Shown in pieces: positions 16,978 to 25,155 of a stretch of 64,000 nucleotides of DNA (the first letter of the stretch is position 1; each line of letters begins with the position of its first letter). This DNA comes from Nocardia amamiensis. GTDB lineage: Bacteria; Actinomycetota; Actinomycetes; Mycobacteriales; Mycobacteriaceae. Location: NCBI RefSeq assembly GCF_015477605.1, contig NZ_JADLQX010000027.1, positions 17,817-81,816 of the forward strand, in the 5' to 3' direction. A model generated the notes under the pieces. That model made no database searches. It worked only from the letters and a program-made list of their open reading frames with translations, and was not told where the DNA came from. The position numbers and the translations under genes were made by a program.

Positions 16978-17718
16978 GTGGCCGCGACCGTCTTCTACCT
17001 CGACGAGGTGCCCGAGCCGGGCGCGATCGCGGTGCTCGACGGCCCGGAGGGCAGGCATGCCGCCACGGTGCGCCGCATCCGGGTCGGCGAGCCGATCACG
17101 CTCTCCGACGGCCGCGGTGTGCTGGCCGAGTCGGAAGTCATTGCGGCACAACGTGACCGGCTCGAATTGGCGGTGCGCGACCGGGTGCTGGCCGCGCGCC
17201 CGGCCCCGCTGGTGACCGTGGTGCAGGCGTTGCCCAAATCCGACCGTTCGGAACTCGCGGTAGAGCTGATGACCGAGGCGGGCGCGGACGCCGTCATCCC
17301 GTGGCAGGCGGCCCGCTGTGTCGCCAACTGGGAAGGCAAGGCGGCCAAGGCGGTCGACAAGTGGCGTGCAGCGGCCCGCTCGGCCGCCCGTCAGTCCCGC
17401 CGCGCCTACATCCCCGAGGTCGCCGACCTGCATCGCACCAAGGACTTGCTGGAGCTGGTCCGGAAGGCGAAGACGGACGGCGCGATCGTCGCGGCGCTGC
17501 ACGAATCCGGCACCGCCCGCTTCACCGAACTGCCCTTCGCCGCGGCCGCCGAGATCATCCTCGTGGTCGGCCCCGAAGGCGGGCTGGACGATGCGGAGCT
17601 GGCGGCCTTGGCCGACGCTGGCGCGAACGTAACCTTGCTCGGCCCGACGGTTTTGCGTACGTCCACGGCGGCCGCGGTCGCTCTCGGCGCGCTGGGCGCT
17701 CTCACATCACGCTGGTAA
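16978..17718 (+). CDS. rsmE: 16S rRNA m3U1498 methyltransferase
   Basis: The 246-residue SPOUT methyltransferase has GRHAATVRRIRVGE in the N-terminal PUA-like part and the C-terminal SAM-binding knot motif VGPEGGLDDAELAAL with LLGPTVLRTSTAA. RsmE methylates U1498 of 16S rRNA. Its GTG directly follows the dnaJ TAG, so the genes are coupled. A TnpB element sits immediately downstream and separates it from phoH. Confidence 0.94.
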   Translation: MAATVFYLDEVPEPGAIAVLDGPEGRHAATVRRIRVGEPITLSDGRGVLAESEVIAAQRDRLELAVRDRVLAARPAPLVTVVQALPKSDRSELAVELMTEAGADAVIPWQAARCVANWEGKAAKAVDKWRAAARSAARQSRRAYIPEVADLHRTKDLLELVRKAKTDGAIVAALHESGTARFTELPFAAAAEIILVVGPEGGLDDAELAALADAGANVTLLGPTVLRTSTAAAVALGALGALTSRW

Positions 17719-17840
17719 GGCCCTACGTCACCGAGCCCCGCTGCCAGTGTCTACGGCCGGGTCACCGAGCAAACGTAGCGGGAATGCCCGCCCTTTGGCG
17801 CGGGGAGGAAGCGCGTCAGCTACGCACCGATGCACGCCGG

Positions 17841-17951
17841 TCATGCGGGGCGGCCGAGCACCGGATGCCGGTATTTCGTGACGAAGGCCGAATGTGCATG
17901 CACGGTGTACGCGACCTGCCGACCTGCGCGGAAGTCGCTCGTTGTGCCCAT
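17841..17951 (-). pseudogene. Truncated tnpA (Y1 HUH transposase) remnant
   Basis: A 36-codon frame from ATG 17951 contains YTVHAHSAFVTKYRHPVL, which matches the first strand region of IS200-type TnpA. It stops before the HUH pair and the catalytic tyrosine. It is divergent from tnpB, 24 bases away, as in IS605-type arrangements. The element therefore cannot transpose on its own. Confidence 0.7.
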
Positions 17952-17975
17952 GTAACCAATGCTAATGTCGAACGT

Positions 17976-19166
17976 GTGAGCGAGGTCGGGGTGGGGAGCG
18001 CACGGTGCACGTACCGTCTGCGGCTGTCCGCCGTCGCGCGGCGCGCGTTGCTGGCCGAGTGGGACCGGTGCCGATGGGTGTGGAATCAGTGCGTCGCCGA
18101 ATCCCGGCAAGCTCACAGCAATGACGAGAAGATCGGCCCCGCTGTCCTCGACAAGAGATTGACCGGCTGGCGTAGCGAGCACAATTGGCTCTCAGCCGGG
18201 GCGTCGGTCCCGCAGCAACAGATCATCCGCGACTTCGGCCGCTCCCGCGCGAAAGCGCTGAAGGACATCAAAGACCGTGTCCCGCAACGGCGTCGGGCTG
18301 GTATGCCACGCTTCAAGAAGAAGGACCTCACCAACCCGACCCTGAACTACACGCTGCGTGGATTCCGGTTGAAGGATGGGCGGCTGTATCTTGCGGGCGG
18401 AGTAGTGGCGCGGGTGGTGTGTTCGCGGGAGCTGCCCGCCGCGCCCTCCAGCGTCCGGATTTACCGCGACAGCATCGGCCACTGGTATGCCTCGTTCGTC
18501 ACCGCAGCCGTCCGACAGCCGCTCCCAGCGACCGGGCGTGCCATCGGGATCGACTGGGGCGTCAAAGAGATCGCGACGACCACCAGCGACGCCCACGATC
18601 TCCGGCACCCCGACCATGGGAAGAAGGCGGCGACGAAACTGGCCCGCTACCAGCGGATGATGGCCCGTCGCAAGCCGCAACGCGGGCAGCGGGGGTCGAA
18701 CGGCTACCGGGCCGTGAAAAGACGGGCCGCGAAACTGCACAAGAAGGTCTCCAGGCAGCGGGTCGACACTGCACGCAAATGGGCCAAAGCGGTCGTGACC
18801 GATTTCGACCAGCTCGCGGTGGAGGACTTCAAACCGAGGTTCCTGGCCAAGTCCACGATGGCGCGGAAGGCGGCCGACGCCGCGATCGGCGCGACGAAGA
18901 CGGCGCTGCTCGAGATGGGCCGTAAGCACGGCCGGGATGTACGGCTGGTACAGCCCGCGTACTCGACGATGGATTGCAGGATGTGTGGTGCGAGAGCCAA
19001 GCACCGCCTCCTGTTATCCGAACGCACCTACCGGTGCGAAGACTGCGGACACTCCGCCCCTAGGGACAAGAACTCCGCACATGTGATGTTGAACAGGGCT
19101 GGTTTCACCCCTGCTGGTGCTGATTGCGCAAGACCCGGGCGCTCGCCGAGCGATCAGGCAGCATGA
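17976..19166 (+). CDS. tnpB: TnpB, RNA-guided nuclease of IS200/IS605 elements
   Basis: The 396-residue protein has the OrfB helix-turn-helix start (CRWVWNQCVAESRQ), the RuvC-I aspartate in IGIDWGVKEI, the RuvC-II glutamate in LAVEDFKPR, a zinc ribbon CRMC...CEDC and the RuvC-III aspartate in SAPRDKNSA. All catalytic residues are visible, so it may be an active guide-RNA-directed nuclease. GTG at 17976 gives the usual length; the frame is open far upstream, over the rsmE end. The guide RNA would overlap the 3' end of the gene and the right end. Confidence 0.85.
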   Translation: MSEVGVGSARCTYRLRLSAVARRALLAEWDRCRWVWNQCVAESRQAHSNDEKIGPAVLDKRLTGWRSEHNWLSAGASVPQQQIIRDFGRSRAKALKDIKDRVPQRRRAGMPRFKKKDLTNPTLNYTLRGFRLKDGRLYLAGGVVARVVCSRELPAAPSSVRIYRDSIGHWYASFVTAAVRQPLPATGRAIGIDWGVKEIATTTSDAHDLRHPDHGKKAATKLARYQRMMARRKPQRGQRGSNGYRAVKRRAAKLHKKVSRQRVDTARKWAKAVVTDFDQLAVEDFKPRFLAKSTMARKAADAAIGATKTALLEMGRKHGRDVRLVQPAYSTMDCRMCGARAKHRLLLSERTYRCEDCGHSAPRDKNSAHVMLNRAGFTPAGADCARPGRSPSDQAA

Positions 19167-19170
19167 GCCA

Positions 19171-19204
19171 GGAATCCCCACCCTCCACTTCAGGGTGAGG
19201 AGGA
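19171..19204 (+). ncRNA. Right-end hairpin, putative 3' part of the TnpB guide RNA
   Basis: CACCCT (19179-19184) and AGGGTG (19192-19197) form a 6-base stem with a 7-base loop, starting 13 bases after the tnpB stop. In this family the guide RNA spans the tnpB 3' end and the element end, with the guide taken from the flank. Only the hairpin is seen; the transcript is inferred. Confidence 0.35.
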
Positions 19205-19287
19205 ATCAATGGGCGGTGTCGGTGGCCCGCGTTAAACTATCCTCAATACCACAGCAGTCGAGACCGGAAAGCAGGCTATAGCCACTT

Positions 19288-20397
19288 TTGACAGCACAAG
19301 GCGACATCGGCGACCCGAGTACCCCTGCGGCAAGCATCGGCGCCGGCGACAACGGTTCGGGTCCCGCAGCGCGCACCGTGCGTTCGAGTATCGAACTCGC
19401 TCCGGAATCCGTGTTCCCCTTCCTCGGTTCGGCCGACCAGAATCTGCGTGAACTCGAATCCCTGCTCGACGCGGACATCCACGTCCGCGGCAATTCCGTC
19501 ACCCTCACCGGCAAGGCGGCCGACGTCGCGCTCGCCGAGCGGGTCATCGAGCAGTTGGTCGCGCTGACCGGCCGCAATCGCGTGGTGACGCCCGAGGCGG
19601 TGCGGCACACCGTGTCGATGCTCACCGAGGGCACCAGCGAGTCCCCGGCGGAAGTGCTCAGCCTGGACATCCTGTCCCGGCGCGGCAGGACCATCCGGCC
19701 CAAGACGCTCAACCAGAAGCGCTACGTCGACGCGATCGACGCCAACACCGTCGTGTTCGGCATCGGTCCCGCCGGTACCGGCAAGACCTATCTGGCGATG
19801 GCCAAGGCGGTCCAGGCGCTGCAATCCAAGCTGGTCAACCGGATCATCCTCACCAGGCCCGCGGTGGAGGCGGGGGAGCGGCTCGGCTTCCTGCCCGGCA
19901 CGCTGAACGAGAAGATCGACCCGTACCTGCGCCCGCTCTACGACGCGCTGCACGACATGATGGACCCGGAGGCCATTCCGAAGCTGATGGCGGCCGGTGT
20001 CATCGAGGTCGCGCCGCTGGCGTACATGCGCGGCCGGACGCTCAACGACTCGTTCATCATCCTCGACGAGGCGCAGAACACCACCGCCGAGCAGATGAAG
20101 ATGTTCCTCACCCGGCTCGGATTCGGCTCGAAGATCGTGGTCACCGGTGACGTCACCCAGGTCGACCTGCCCACCGGCGCGCGGTCGGGTCTGCGCATGG
20201 CCAGCGAGATCTTGGTCGACATCGAGGACATCCACTTCGCCGAGCTCACCAGCAGCGACGTGGTCCGCCACCGGTTGGTTTCGGACATCGTCGACGCCTA
20301 CGACCGGGCCGAGGCCGAGACGCGTCCGCCGGTCGCGCCACATTACGGCGGCAACCGGGCGCAGCGGCGCGCCGCGAGCCGGGCGGATCGCCGGTAA
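19288..20397 (+). CDS. phoH: PhoH-like ATPase
   Basis: The 369-residue protein has an N-terminal KH-like part and a P-loop ATPase/RNA-helicase-like domain with GPAGTGKTYLAMA, the DEAQN Walker B (FIILDEAQNTTAEQM) and VVTGDVTQVDLP. PhoH proteins are linked to RNA turnover and ribosome quality, consistent with ybeY and era downstream. The start is uncertain: TTG at 19288 is used, with no good ribosome site. A possible -10, TATCCT at 19238-19243, lies after the TnpB element, so phoH may be transcribed separately from rsmE. Confidence 0.92.
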   Translation: MTAQGDIGDPSTPAASIGAGDNGSGPAARTVRSSIELAPESVFPFLGSADQNLRELESLLDADIHVRGNSVTLTGKAADVALAERVIEQLVALTGRNRVVTPEAVRHTVSMLTEGTSESPAEVLSLDILSRRGRTIRPKTLNQKRYVDAIDANTVVFGIGPAGTGKTYLAMAKAVQALQSKLVNRIILTRPAVEAGERLGFLPGTLNEKIDPYLRPLYDALHDMMDPEAIPKLMAAGVIEVAPLAYMRGRTLNDSFIILDEAQNTTAEQMKMFLTRLGFGSKIVVTGDVTQVDLPTGARSGLRMASEILVDIEDIHFAELTSSDVVRHRLVSDIVDAYDRAEAETRPPVAPHYGGNRAQRRAASRADRR

Positions 20398-20459
20398 CGC
20401 GTTCCGCCGGGCGGGGCTCCGCTCCGCCGACGCGATCGCCGGGATCGTAGGCTATTCGG

Positions 20460-21014
20460 GTGAGCATCGAGATCGCCAACGAGTCGGGTATCGACGTACC
20501 CGAAGAAGAGCTGGTCAGCGTCGCGCGGTTCGTGATCGCCCGGATGGACGTGCACCCGGCGGCGGAGCTGTCGATGGTGCTCGTCGATCTCGATACCATG
20601 GCCGACCTGCACATGCGCTGGATGGATCTGCCCGGCCCGACTGACGTCATGTCCTTCCCGATGGACGAACTCGAGCCGGGCGGACGGCCCGACAGCCCCG
20701 AGCCGGGCCCGTCCATGCTGGGCGACATCGTGTTGTGCCCCGAGTTCGCCGCCGGCCAGGCGCGCAAGGCGGGTCATTCGCTCGACCACGAACTGGCGCT
20801 GCTCACCGTGCACGGCGTGCTCCACCTGCTCGGCTACGACCATGCCGAGCCGGAGGAGGAGAAGGAGATGTTCGCGTTGCAGGCCCGGCTGCTCGAAGAG
20901 TGGTACGAGAGCCTGCGGGAAGCGCGGCGGCGGGCCGAACTCGCCGAACGTGACGCGCGGTTGCTGGGTAAGGCGGGCTTCACCACACCAGGTGATTCCC
21001 TGGATCACGCGTGA
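20460..21014 (+). CDS. ybeY: Endoribonuclease YbeY
   Basis: The 184-residue metalloprotein has the UPF0054 zinc signature HGVLHLLGYDH near residue 121 and PTDVMSFPMDE. YbeY processes rRNA 3' ends and supports ribosome quality control. GTG at 20460 starts the protein, and its TGA overlaps the next gene's GTG. The C-terminal tail of about 25 residues is longer than in E. coli. Confidence 0.94.
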   Translation: MSIEIANESGIDVPEEELVSVARFVIARMDVHPAAELSMVLVDLDTMADLHMRWMDLPGPTDVMSFPMDELEPGGRPDSPEPGPSMLGDIVLCPEFAAGQARKAGHSLDHELALLTVHGVLHLLGYDHAEPEEEKEMFALQARLLEEWYESLREARRRAELAERDARLLGKAGFTTPGDSLDHA

Positions 21015-22375
21015 ATTCCCTGACCCTCGTTCTACTGGCGGTCCTGCTCATCTCGGTGGGTGGGGTGTTCGCCGGTGTCGACTCCGCGCTGAACACCATC
21101 TCGCCCGCCCGCGTCGACGACATGGTCCGAGCCGACCGGCCGGGTGCCGTGCGGCTGAGCCGGATCGTCGCCGACCGGGCGCGCTACGTGAATCTCATGG
21201 TGCTGCTGCGGATTCTGTGCGAGATCGGCGCCACGGTGCTGCTGGTGGCGGGGCTGATCACGGTCTGGGCGGAGAATTGGGCGCTGCTGATCACCGCGGT
21301 GGTGATGGTGCTGGTGTCCTATGTGGTGATCGGGGTCGGTCCGCGCACGCTGGGACGGCAGCACGCGTACACGATCGCGCTGGCCGCCGCGCTGCCGCTG
21401 CAGTTCATCGGCGCGCTGCTCGGCCCGCTCAGCCGGTTGCTGATTCTGCTCGGCAACGCGATCACGCCCGGCAAAGGTTTCCGCAACGGCCCCTTCGCCT
21501 CCGAGATCGAGCTGCGCGAAGTGGTCGAGATGGCCGGTGAGCGCGGCGTGGTGGCCGACGACGAACGCAGGATGATCCAGTCGGTCTTCGAACTCGGCGA
21601 CACCCCCGCCCGCGCGGTGATGGTGCCGCGCACCGAGATGGTCTGGATCGAGGCGGACAAGACCGCGGCGCAGGCGATGTCGCTCGCGGTGCGCTCCGGG
21701 CACTCGCGCATCCCGGTGATCGGCGAGAACGTCGACGACATCCTCGGCGTGGTCTACCTGAAAGACCTTGTGCCGTACGCGGATCGAAGCCGCAAGGTGC
21801 GGGTGCGCCAGGTGATGCGGTCCGCGGTGTTCATGCCTGACAGCAAGCCGCTGGACAGCCTGCTCGATGAGATGCAGCGCAGGCGCAACCACATGGCACT
21901 GCTGGTGGACGAGTACGGCGGCATCGCGGGATTGGTGACCATCGAGGATGTGCTCGAGGAGATCGTCGGTGAGATCGCCGACGAGTACGACACTGACGAG
22001 ACCCCGCCCATCGAAGACCTCGGCGACGGGCGCTACCGGGTGTCGGCCCGGCTGTCGGTGGAGGACCTCGGCGAGCTGTACGGGCTGGAGATCGAGGAAG
22101 AGGACGTCGACACCGTCGGCGGCCTGATGGCCCACGAACTCGGGCGGGTGCCGCTGCCCGGTTCGAAGGTCGAGGTGCACGGGCTGGTGCTGCGCGGCGA
22201 AGGCGGCGCGGACGCGCGAGGACGGATGCGGGTGAACACCGTGGTGGTCCGCAAAGCGCGTGAGAAGGTCCCGGCCGGCACGACCAACGGCGACAATCCC
22301 AATGGCAAGCGCAAGGCCGATGGATCGGAGCGGGAGACCGCGGCCGATCGCGACGAGGACGGAGACACCGAATGA
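21011..22375 (+). CDS. CNNM/CorC-type membrane protein with CBS domains
   Basis: The 454-residue protein has an N-terminal DUF21 membrane domain with about four hydrophobic segments (residues 1-150), a tandem CBS pair (AVMVPRTEMVWIE, RIPVIGENVDDILGVVYLKDL, LVDEYGGIAGLVTIEDVLEEIVGEI) and a CorC/HlyC domain with RYRVSARLSVEDL. Members are magnesium/cobalt transport-associated proteins, once called hemolysin C-like. GTG start overlaps the ybeY stop; the last 45 residues are charged and poorly conserved. Confidence 0.9.
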   Translation: MNSLTLVLLAVLLISVGGVFAGVDSALNTISPARVDDMVRADRPGAVRLSRIVADRARYVNLMVLLRILCEIGATVLLVAGLITVWAENWALLITAVVMVLVSYVVIGVGPRTLGRQHAYTIALAAALPLQFIGALLGPLSRLLILLGNAITPGKGFRNGPFASEIELREVVEMAGERGVVADDERRMIQSVFELGDTPARAVMVPRTEMVWIEADKTAAQAMSLAVRSGHSRIPVIGENVDDILGVVYLKDLVPYADRSRKVRVRQVMRSAVFMPDSKPLDSLLDEMQRRRNHMALLVDEYGGIAGLVTIEDVLEEIVGEIADEYDTDETPPIEDLGDGRYRVSARLSVEDLGELYGLEIEEEDVDTVGGLMAHELGRVPLPGSKVEVHGLVLRGEGGADARGRMRVNTVVVRKAREKVPAGTTNGDNPNGKRKADGSERETAADRDEDGDTE

Positions 22376-22758
22376 CCGAACTGGACGCCGAGGACAACAA
22401 GCTGGTCGTGCTGGCCCGCGGGGCGCTCGCCCGCACCGGCGGGGCGAGTGGCGCGGCCATCCGCGACACGGACGGACGCACCTACGCCGCAGGGGAAGTG
22501 AACCTGACCGCGCTGCGGCTGACGGCGCTGCAAGCCGCGGTGGCCGCCGCGCTCTCCAGCGGCGCGGAGGGATTCGAGGCCGCCGCGGTGGTCGGCGGGC
22601 GGTTGTCCGACTTCGGTGTCACCGCGGTGCGTGAGGTGTCGGCGGAGGCGCGGATCATCTTCACCGACCGCGACGGCGCGGTGTTCGAGGTCGTCGACGA
22701 TTCGGCCGACGCCGCCGACGCGGTGACCGCGGACTCGGGCGAGGTGCACGGTGGGTGA
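22372..22758 (+). CDS. Cytidine-deaminase-like protein
   Basis: A 128-residue protein with a cytidine-deaminase-like fold (ARGALARTGGASGAAIRDTDGRTYAAGEV, LTALQAAVAAALSSG). The zinc-binding CxxC of true deaminases is missing, so catalytic deamination is doubtful. It overlaps the CBS gene by 4 bases and era by 8 bases, a position shared by Rv2365c-like proteins. Its role is unknown. Confidence 0.75.
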   Translation: MTELDAEDNKLVVLARGALARTGGASGAAIRDTDGRTYAAGEVNLTALRLTALQAAVAAALSSGAEGFEAAAVVGGRLSDFGVTAVREVSAEARIIFTDRDGAVFEVVDDSADAADAVTADSGEVHGG

Positions 22759-23674
22759 TCGATCGAATGCCCGCCGAGACGAATTCCGTTCCGGCTTCGT
22801 CTGTTTCGTCGGCCGTCCGAACACCGGCAAGTCGACGCTGACCAACGCGCTGGTCGGTGCGAAGATCGCGATCACGTCCTCGCGTCCGCAGACCACCAGG
22901 CACACCATTCGCGGCATCGTGCACCGCGAGCACGCCCAGTTGATCCTGGTCGACACTCCCGGCCTGCACCGTCCGCGCACACTGCTCGGCCAGCGCCTGA
23001 ACGACCTTGTGCGGGATACGTATTCGGAAGTCGACGTGATCGCGCTGTGCATCCCGGCCGACGAGAAGATCGGCCCCGGCGACCGCTGGATCGTGCAGCA
23101 GGTCAAGCAGATGGCGCCGAAGACCACGCTGCTCGGCGTGGTCACCAAGATCGACAAGGTGAGCCGCGATCAGATCGCCGAGCAACTTCTCGCGGTCTCC
23201 CAGCTGCTCGGCCCGGACGCCGACGTGGTGCCGGTGTCGGCGGTCAAGGGCGAGCAGGTCGAGGTCCTGGTCGACGTGATCGCCTCGAAGATGCCGGAGG
23301 GCCCGGCCTTCTACCCTGACGGCGAGCTCACCGACGAGCCCGAGGAAACCCTGATGGCCGAGCTCATCCGCGAGGCCGCACTCGAAGGCGTCCGCGACGA
23401 ACTGCCGCACTCGCTGGCCGTCGTCATCGAGGAAGTCCTACCCTACGAGGACCGCGAGGACATGCTCGACGTCCACGCCCTGCTCTACGTCGAACGCCCC
23501 AGCCAGAAAGCCATCGTCATCGGCAAGGGCGGCTCCCGACTGAAGGAAGTCGGCACCAACGCCCGCAAGCAGATCGAACACATCCTCGGCACGCGCATCT
23601 ACCTGAATCTGCATGTGAAGGTAGCGAAGGACTGGCAGCGCGATCCGAAACAGCTGGGCAAGCTCGGCTTCTGA
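22751..23674 (+). CDS. era: GTPase Era
   Basis: The 307-residue ribosome-assembly GTPase has GRPNTGKSTL (P-loop), DTPGLHRPR, TKIDKV and the C-terminal KH domain motif VIGKGGSRLKEVG. Era binds 16S rRNA near the 3' end. GTG at 22751 overlaps the previous gene. Its last 13 codons and the next 9 bases are repeated imperfectly at 24370-24419. Confidence 0.95.
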   Translation: MGDRSNARRDEFRSGFVCFVGRPNTGKSTLTNALVGAKIAITSSRPQTTRHTIRGIVHREHAQLILVDTPGLHRPRTLLGQRLNDLVRDTYSEVDVIALCIPADEKIGPGDRWIVQQVKQMAPKTTLLGVVTKIDKVSRDQIAEQLLAVSQLLGPDADVVPVSAVKGEQVEVLVDVIASKMPEGPAFYPDGELTDEPEETLMAELIREAALEGVRDELPHSLAVVIEEVLPYEDREDMLDVHALLYVERPSQKAIVIGKGGSRLKEVGTNARKQIEHILGTRIYLNLHVKVAKDWQRDPKQLGKLGF

Positions 23675-23684
23675 CCGATTCAGC
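23634..23684 (+). repeat. Direct repeat, copy 1 (era 3' end)
   Basis: The 51 bases covering the end of era and 10 bases beyond its TGA match 24370-24419 at 44 positions with one gap. The two copies bracket the F420-type reductase gene. Confidence 0.7.
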
Positions 23685-23777
23685 CATCCCAGGTAGGTCC
23701 AGTCTTCCTTCGACGCCGATACCGGGCGCGGTTACGTGCGTGGGCCACAGGCGGTGCCGAAATCGGTTACCGCGCTC

Positions 23778-23831
23778 TTGACAGCCTTACGTTGTAATGC
23801 TTCCCTTGCAATACCGGACTTACAATGTAAG
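23778..23831 (+). promoter_or_regulatory. Promoter with two palindromic operator copies
   Basis: A consensus -35 TTGACA (23778-23783) is followed by CTTACGTTGTAA (23786-23797) and CTTACAATGTAAG (23819-23831). The second is a 13-base palindrome with one central base, and the first matches its inverse at 11 of 12 positions. The repeats flank the expected -10 and precede the start at 23840, so they look like a TetR-type operator. No regulator gene lies next to it. The -10 itself is unclear. Confidence 0.5.
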
Positions 23832-23839
23832 AGATTGGC

Positions 23840-24334
23840 GTGACCATGTGGATATGGATCGCGATAGGCGCGGGCACGCCGGTGGCGCTGGCCCTGGCTT
23901 GGTGCCTCTTCCTGGTGGTGGTGATCCGCACGGGCTACGCTCCCGGCCTCACGGTGGTCCGCCGCTTCAACCGCCGCGTCACGAACCCGCGCGCCATGAA
24001 GACCGCCGGTCGGCCCGGCGCCTCTGCCTCGGTGATCCGCCACACGGGCAGGTCCAGCGGCAACGCCTACGAGACACCGGTCGGCATCACCGAAGCCGGA
24101 GACGACTTCCTTATCTCCCTGCCCTACGGCACCACCCCCGACTGGCTCCGGAATGTGGTGGCGGCTGGTTCCGCCGAGGTGATCCACGAAGGCGTTTCCT
24201 ATCGGGTCACCGACCCCGAGCTGGTCGCCGCCTCATCGGTCGCCCATGATCAGTCGGCATCGGAACGTTTCCTACTGCGGTTCTTCGGTGTGGAGAAGGT
24301 CCTGCGCCTGCGGAAGACACGGATCGAGGGGTGA
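23840..24334 (+). CDS. Deazaflavin (F420)-dependent nitroreductase family protein
   Basis: The 164-residue protein has an N-terminal hydrophobic segment (WIWIAIGAGTPVALALAW...) and a Ddn-like split-barrel domain (VIRHTGRSSGNAYETPVGI, DDFLISLPYGTTPDWLRNV), the family of F420H2-dependent reductases of actinobacteria. The GTG at 23840 follows the palindromic promoter directly, so the leader is short or absent. It lies between two copies of the era 3' end, which points to acquisition or rearrangement. Confidence 0.8.
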   Translation: MTMWIWIAIGAGTPVALALAWCLFLVVVIRTGYAPGLTVVRRFNRRVTNPRAMKTAGRPGASASVIRHTGRSSGNAYETPVGITEAGDDFLISLPYGTTPDWLRNVVAAGSAEVIHEGVSYRVTDPELVAASSVAHDQSASERFLLRFFGVEKVLRLRKTRIEG

Positions 24335-24369
24335 GAGCGCCGACTGTCCGGCTCACGGGCCGGAAGGGA

Positions 24370-24419
24370 GGCAGCGCGATCCCAAGCAGGTGGGCAACTC
24401 GGGTTCCGATCGATTCAGC
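24370..24419 (+). repeat. Direct repeat, copy 2 (degenerate era 3' end)
   Basis: This copy reads like the last codons of another era allele (Gln-Arg-Asp-Pro-Lys-Gln with different synonymous codons) and then carries a one-base deletion. It has no start, ends 8 bases before the 2H protein stop codon and marks a junction rather than a gene. Confidence 0.65.
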
Positions 24420-24427
24420 GTTCCGGA

Positions 24428-25060
24428 TCAGGGTATGCCCAGCGGAACCTTGGTGATCTCGCGCCATTCGTATCGATGGTTGTCCCGGTTCAGCGCAATG
24501 AGCGACACCGCCGCCACTGGCTGCACAACCTCTATGCCGCTCAGACCATTTCGCGCGAGGAGGCCGCGGAGATTCGTCATCGATGCGACGCCTGTGGAGT
24601 AGGCGAGCGACAGATGGGGGTTGAAGCGGTCGCCGCGCTCGGGCACCTGGTCGACGCCCCAGACATCGGCGATGGCCAATTGCAGATCGTCGCGGATATC
24701 CCGGAAGGGCTCCGGGTTCGCGATTGGCAGACCGATCGCTTCCTTGTCCACGGACGGTGGTCCGATCAGGGCGTCGAAAGGCCCGCGCCGGGACAGGTAG
24801 GTCGCGGCGGCTCCGCTGATTTTCTGCACGTCTGCTGTTGTCGCGTCATCGGTGAATCCGATGCCTTGGATCGTGATGTGCAATCCTTCGCGGGCAACGG
24901 GATCCATAGTCGGGATCTGTGAAAGAGTCGGCGCGAAGGTCTCCACCAGCTGCGCGGCCGGAGAATCGTTATCGAAGGTGACGTGCCAGGTGTAGAACGA
25001 CTTGCCGAGCTTCCAGCCCGGTCGCCACCACCAGTGATCCCACGTGGAGTCTTCGGCCAT
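24428..25060 (-). CDS. 2H phosphoesterase / 2'-5' RNA ligase-like protein
   Basis: The 210-residue protein shows the paired catalytic motifs of the 2H superfamily, HITIQG near residue 61 and HLSLAY near residue 149. These enzymes open cyclic phosphodiesters or ligate 2'-5' RNA ends; the substrate here is unknown. ATG at 25060 has GGAG 8 bases upstream; an upstream ATG at 25102 adds residues outside the fold. It is divergent from the GNAT gene and belongs to the accessory region after era. Confidence 0.75.
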   Translation of the reverse strand: MAEDSTWDHWWWRPGWKLGKSFYTWHVTFDNDSPAAQLVETFAPTLSQIPTMDPVAREGLHITIQGIGFTDDATTADVQKISGAAATYLSRRGPFDALIGPPSVDKEAIGLPIANPEPFRDIRDDLQLAIADVWGVDQVPERGDRFNPHLSLAYSTGVASMTNLRGLLARNGLSGIEVVQPVAAVSLIALNRDNHRYEWREITKVPLGIP

Positions 25061-25155
25061 GGGTGATTCTCCGTTCGTGGTCGATCCATGCGAGCTTGCC
25101 ACCGAGATCGATGCCCAGGTTAGAGTTCTCTGCTCATGTCTGTCGGCTCGAATCT

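Larger units (their letters stand above)
17781..19210 (+). mobile_element. IS200/IS605-type element with intact tnpB, broken tnpA
   Basis: The element contains tnpB and a divergent remnant of tnpA. The left edge carries GGAATGCCCGCCC...GCGGGGAGGAA (17781-17810) and the right edge GGAATCCCCACCCT...AGGGTGAGGAGGAA (19171-19204). Both are imperfect hairpins of similar design and resemble the subterminal hairpins of this family. No target-site duplication is expected for such elements. The exact ends are estimates. Confidence 0.7.

Noticed and set aside
15475..17502. 675-codon minus-strand frame over dnaJ and rsmE
   Set aside because: Antisense shadow; the dnaJ zinc-finger repeats and the RsmE knot motif fix the coding strand.
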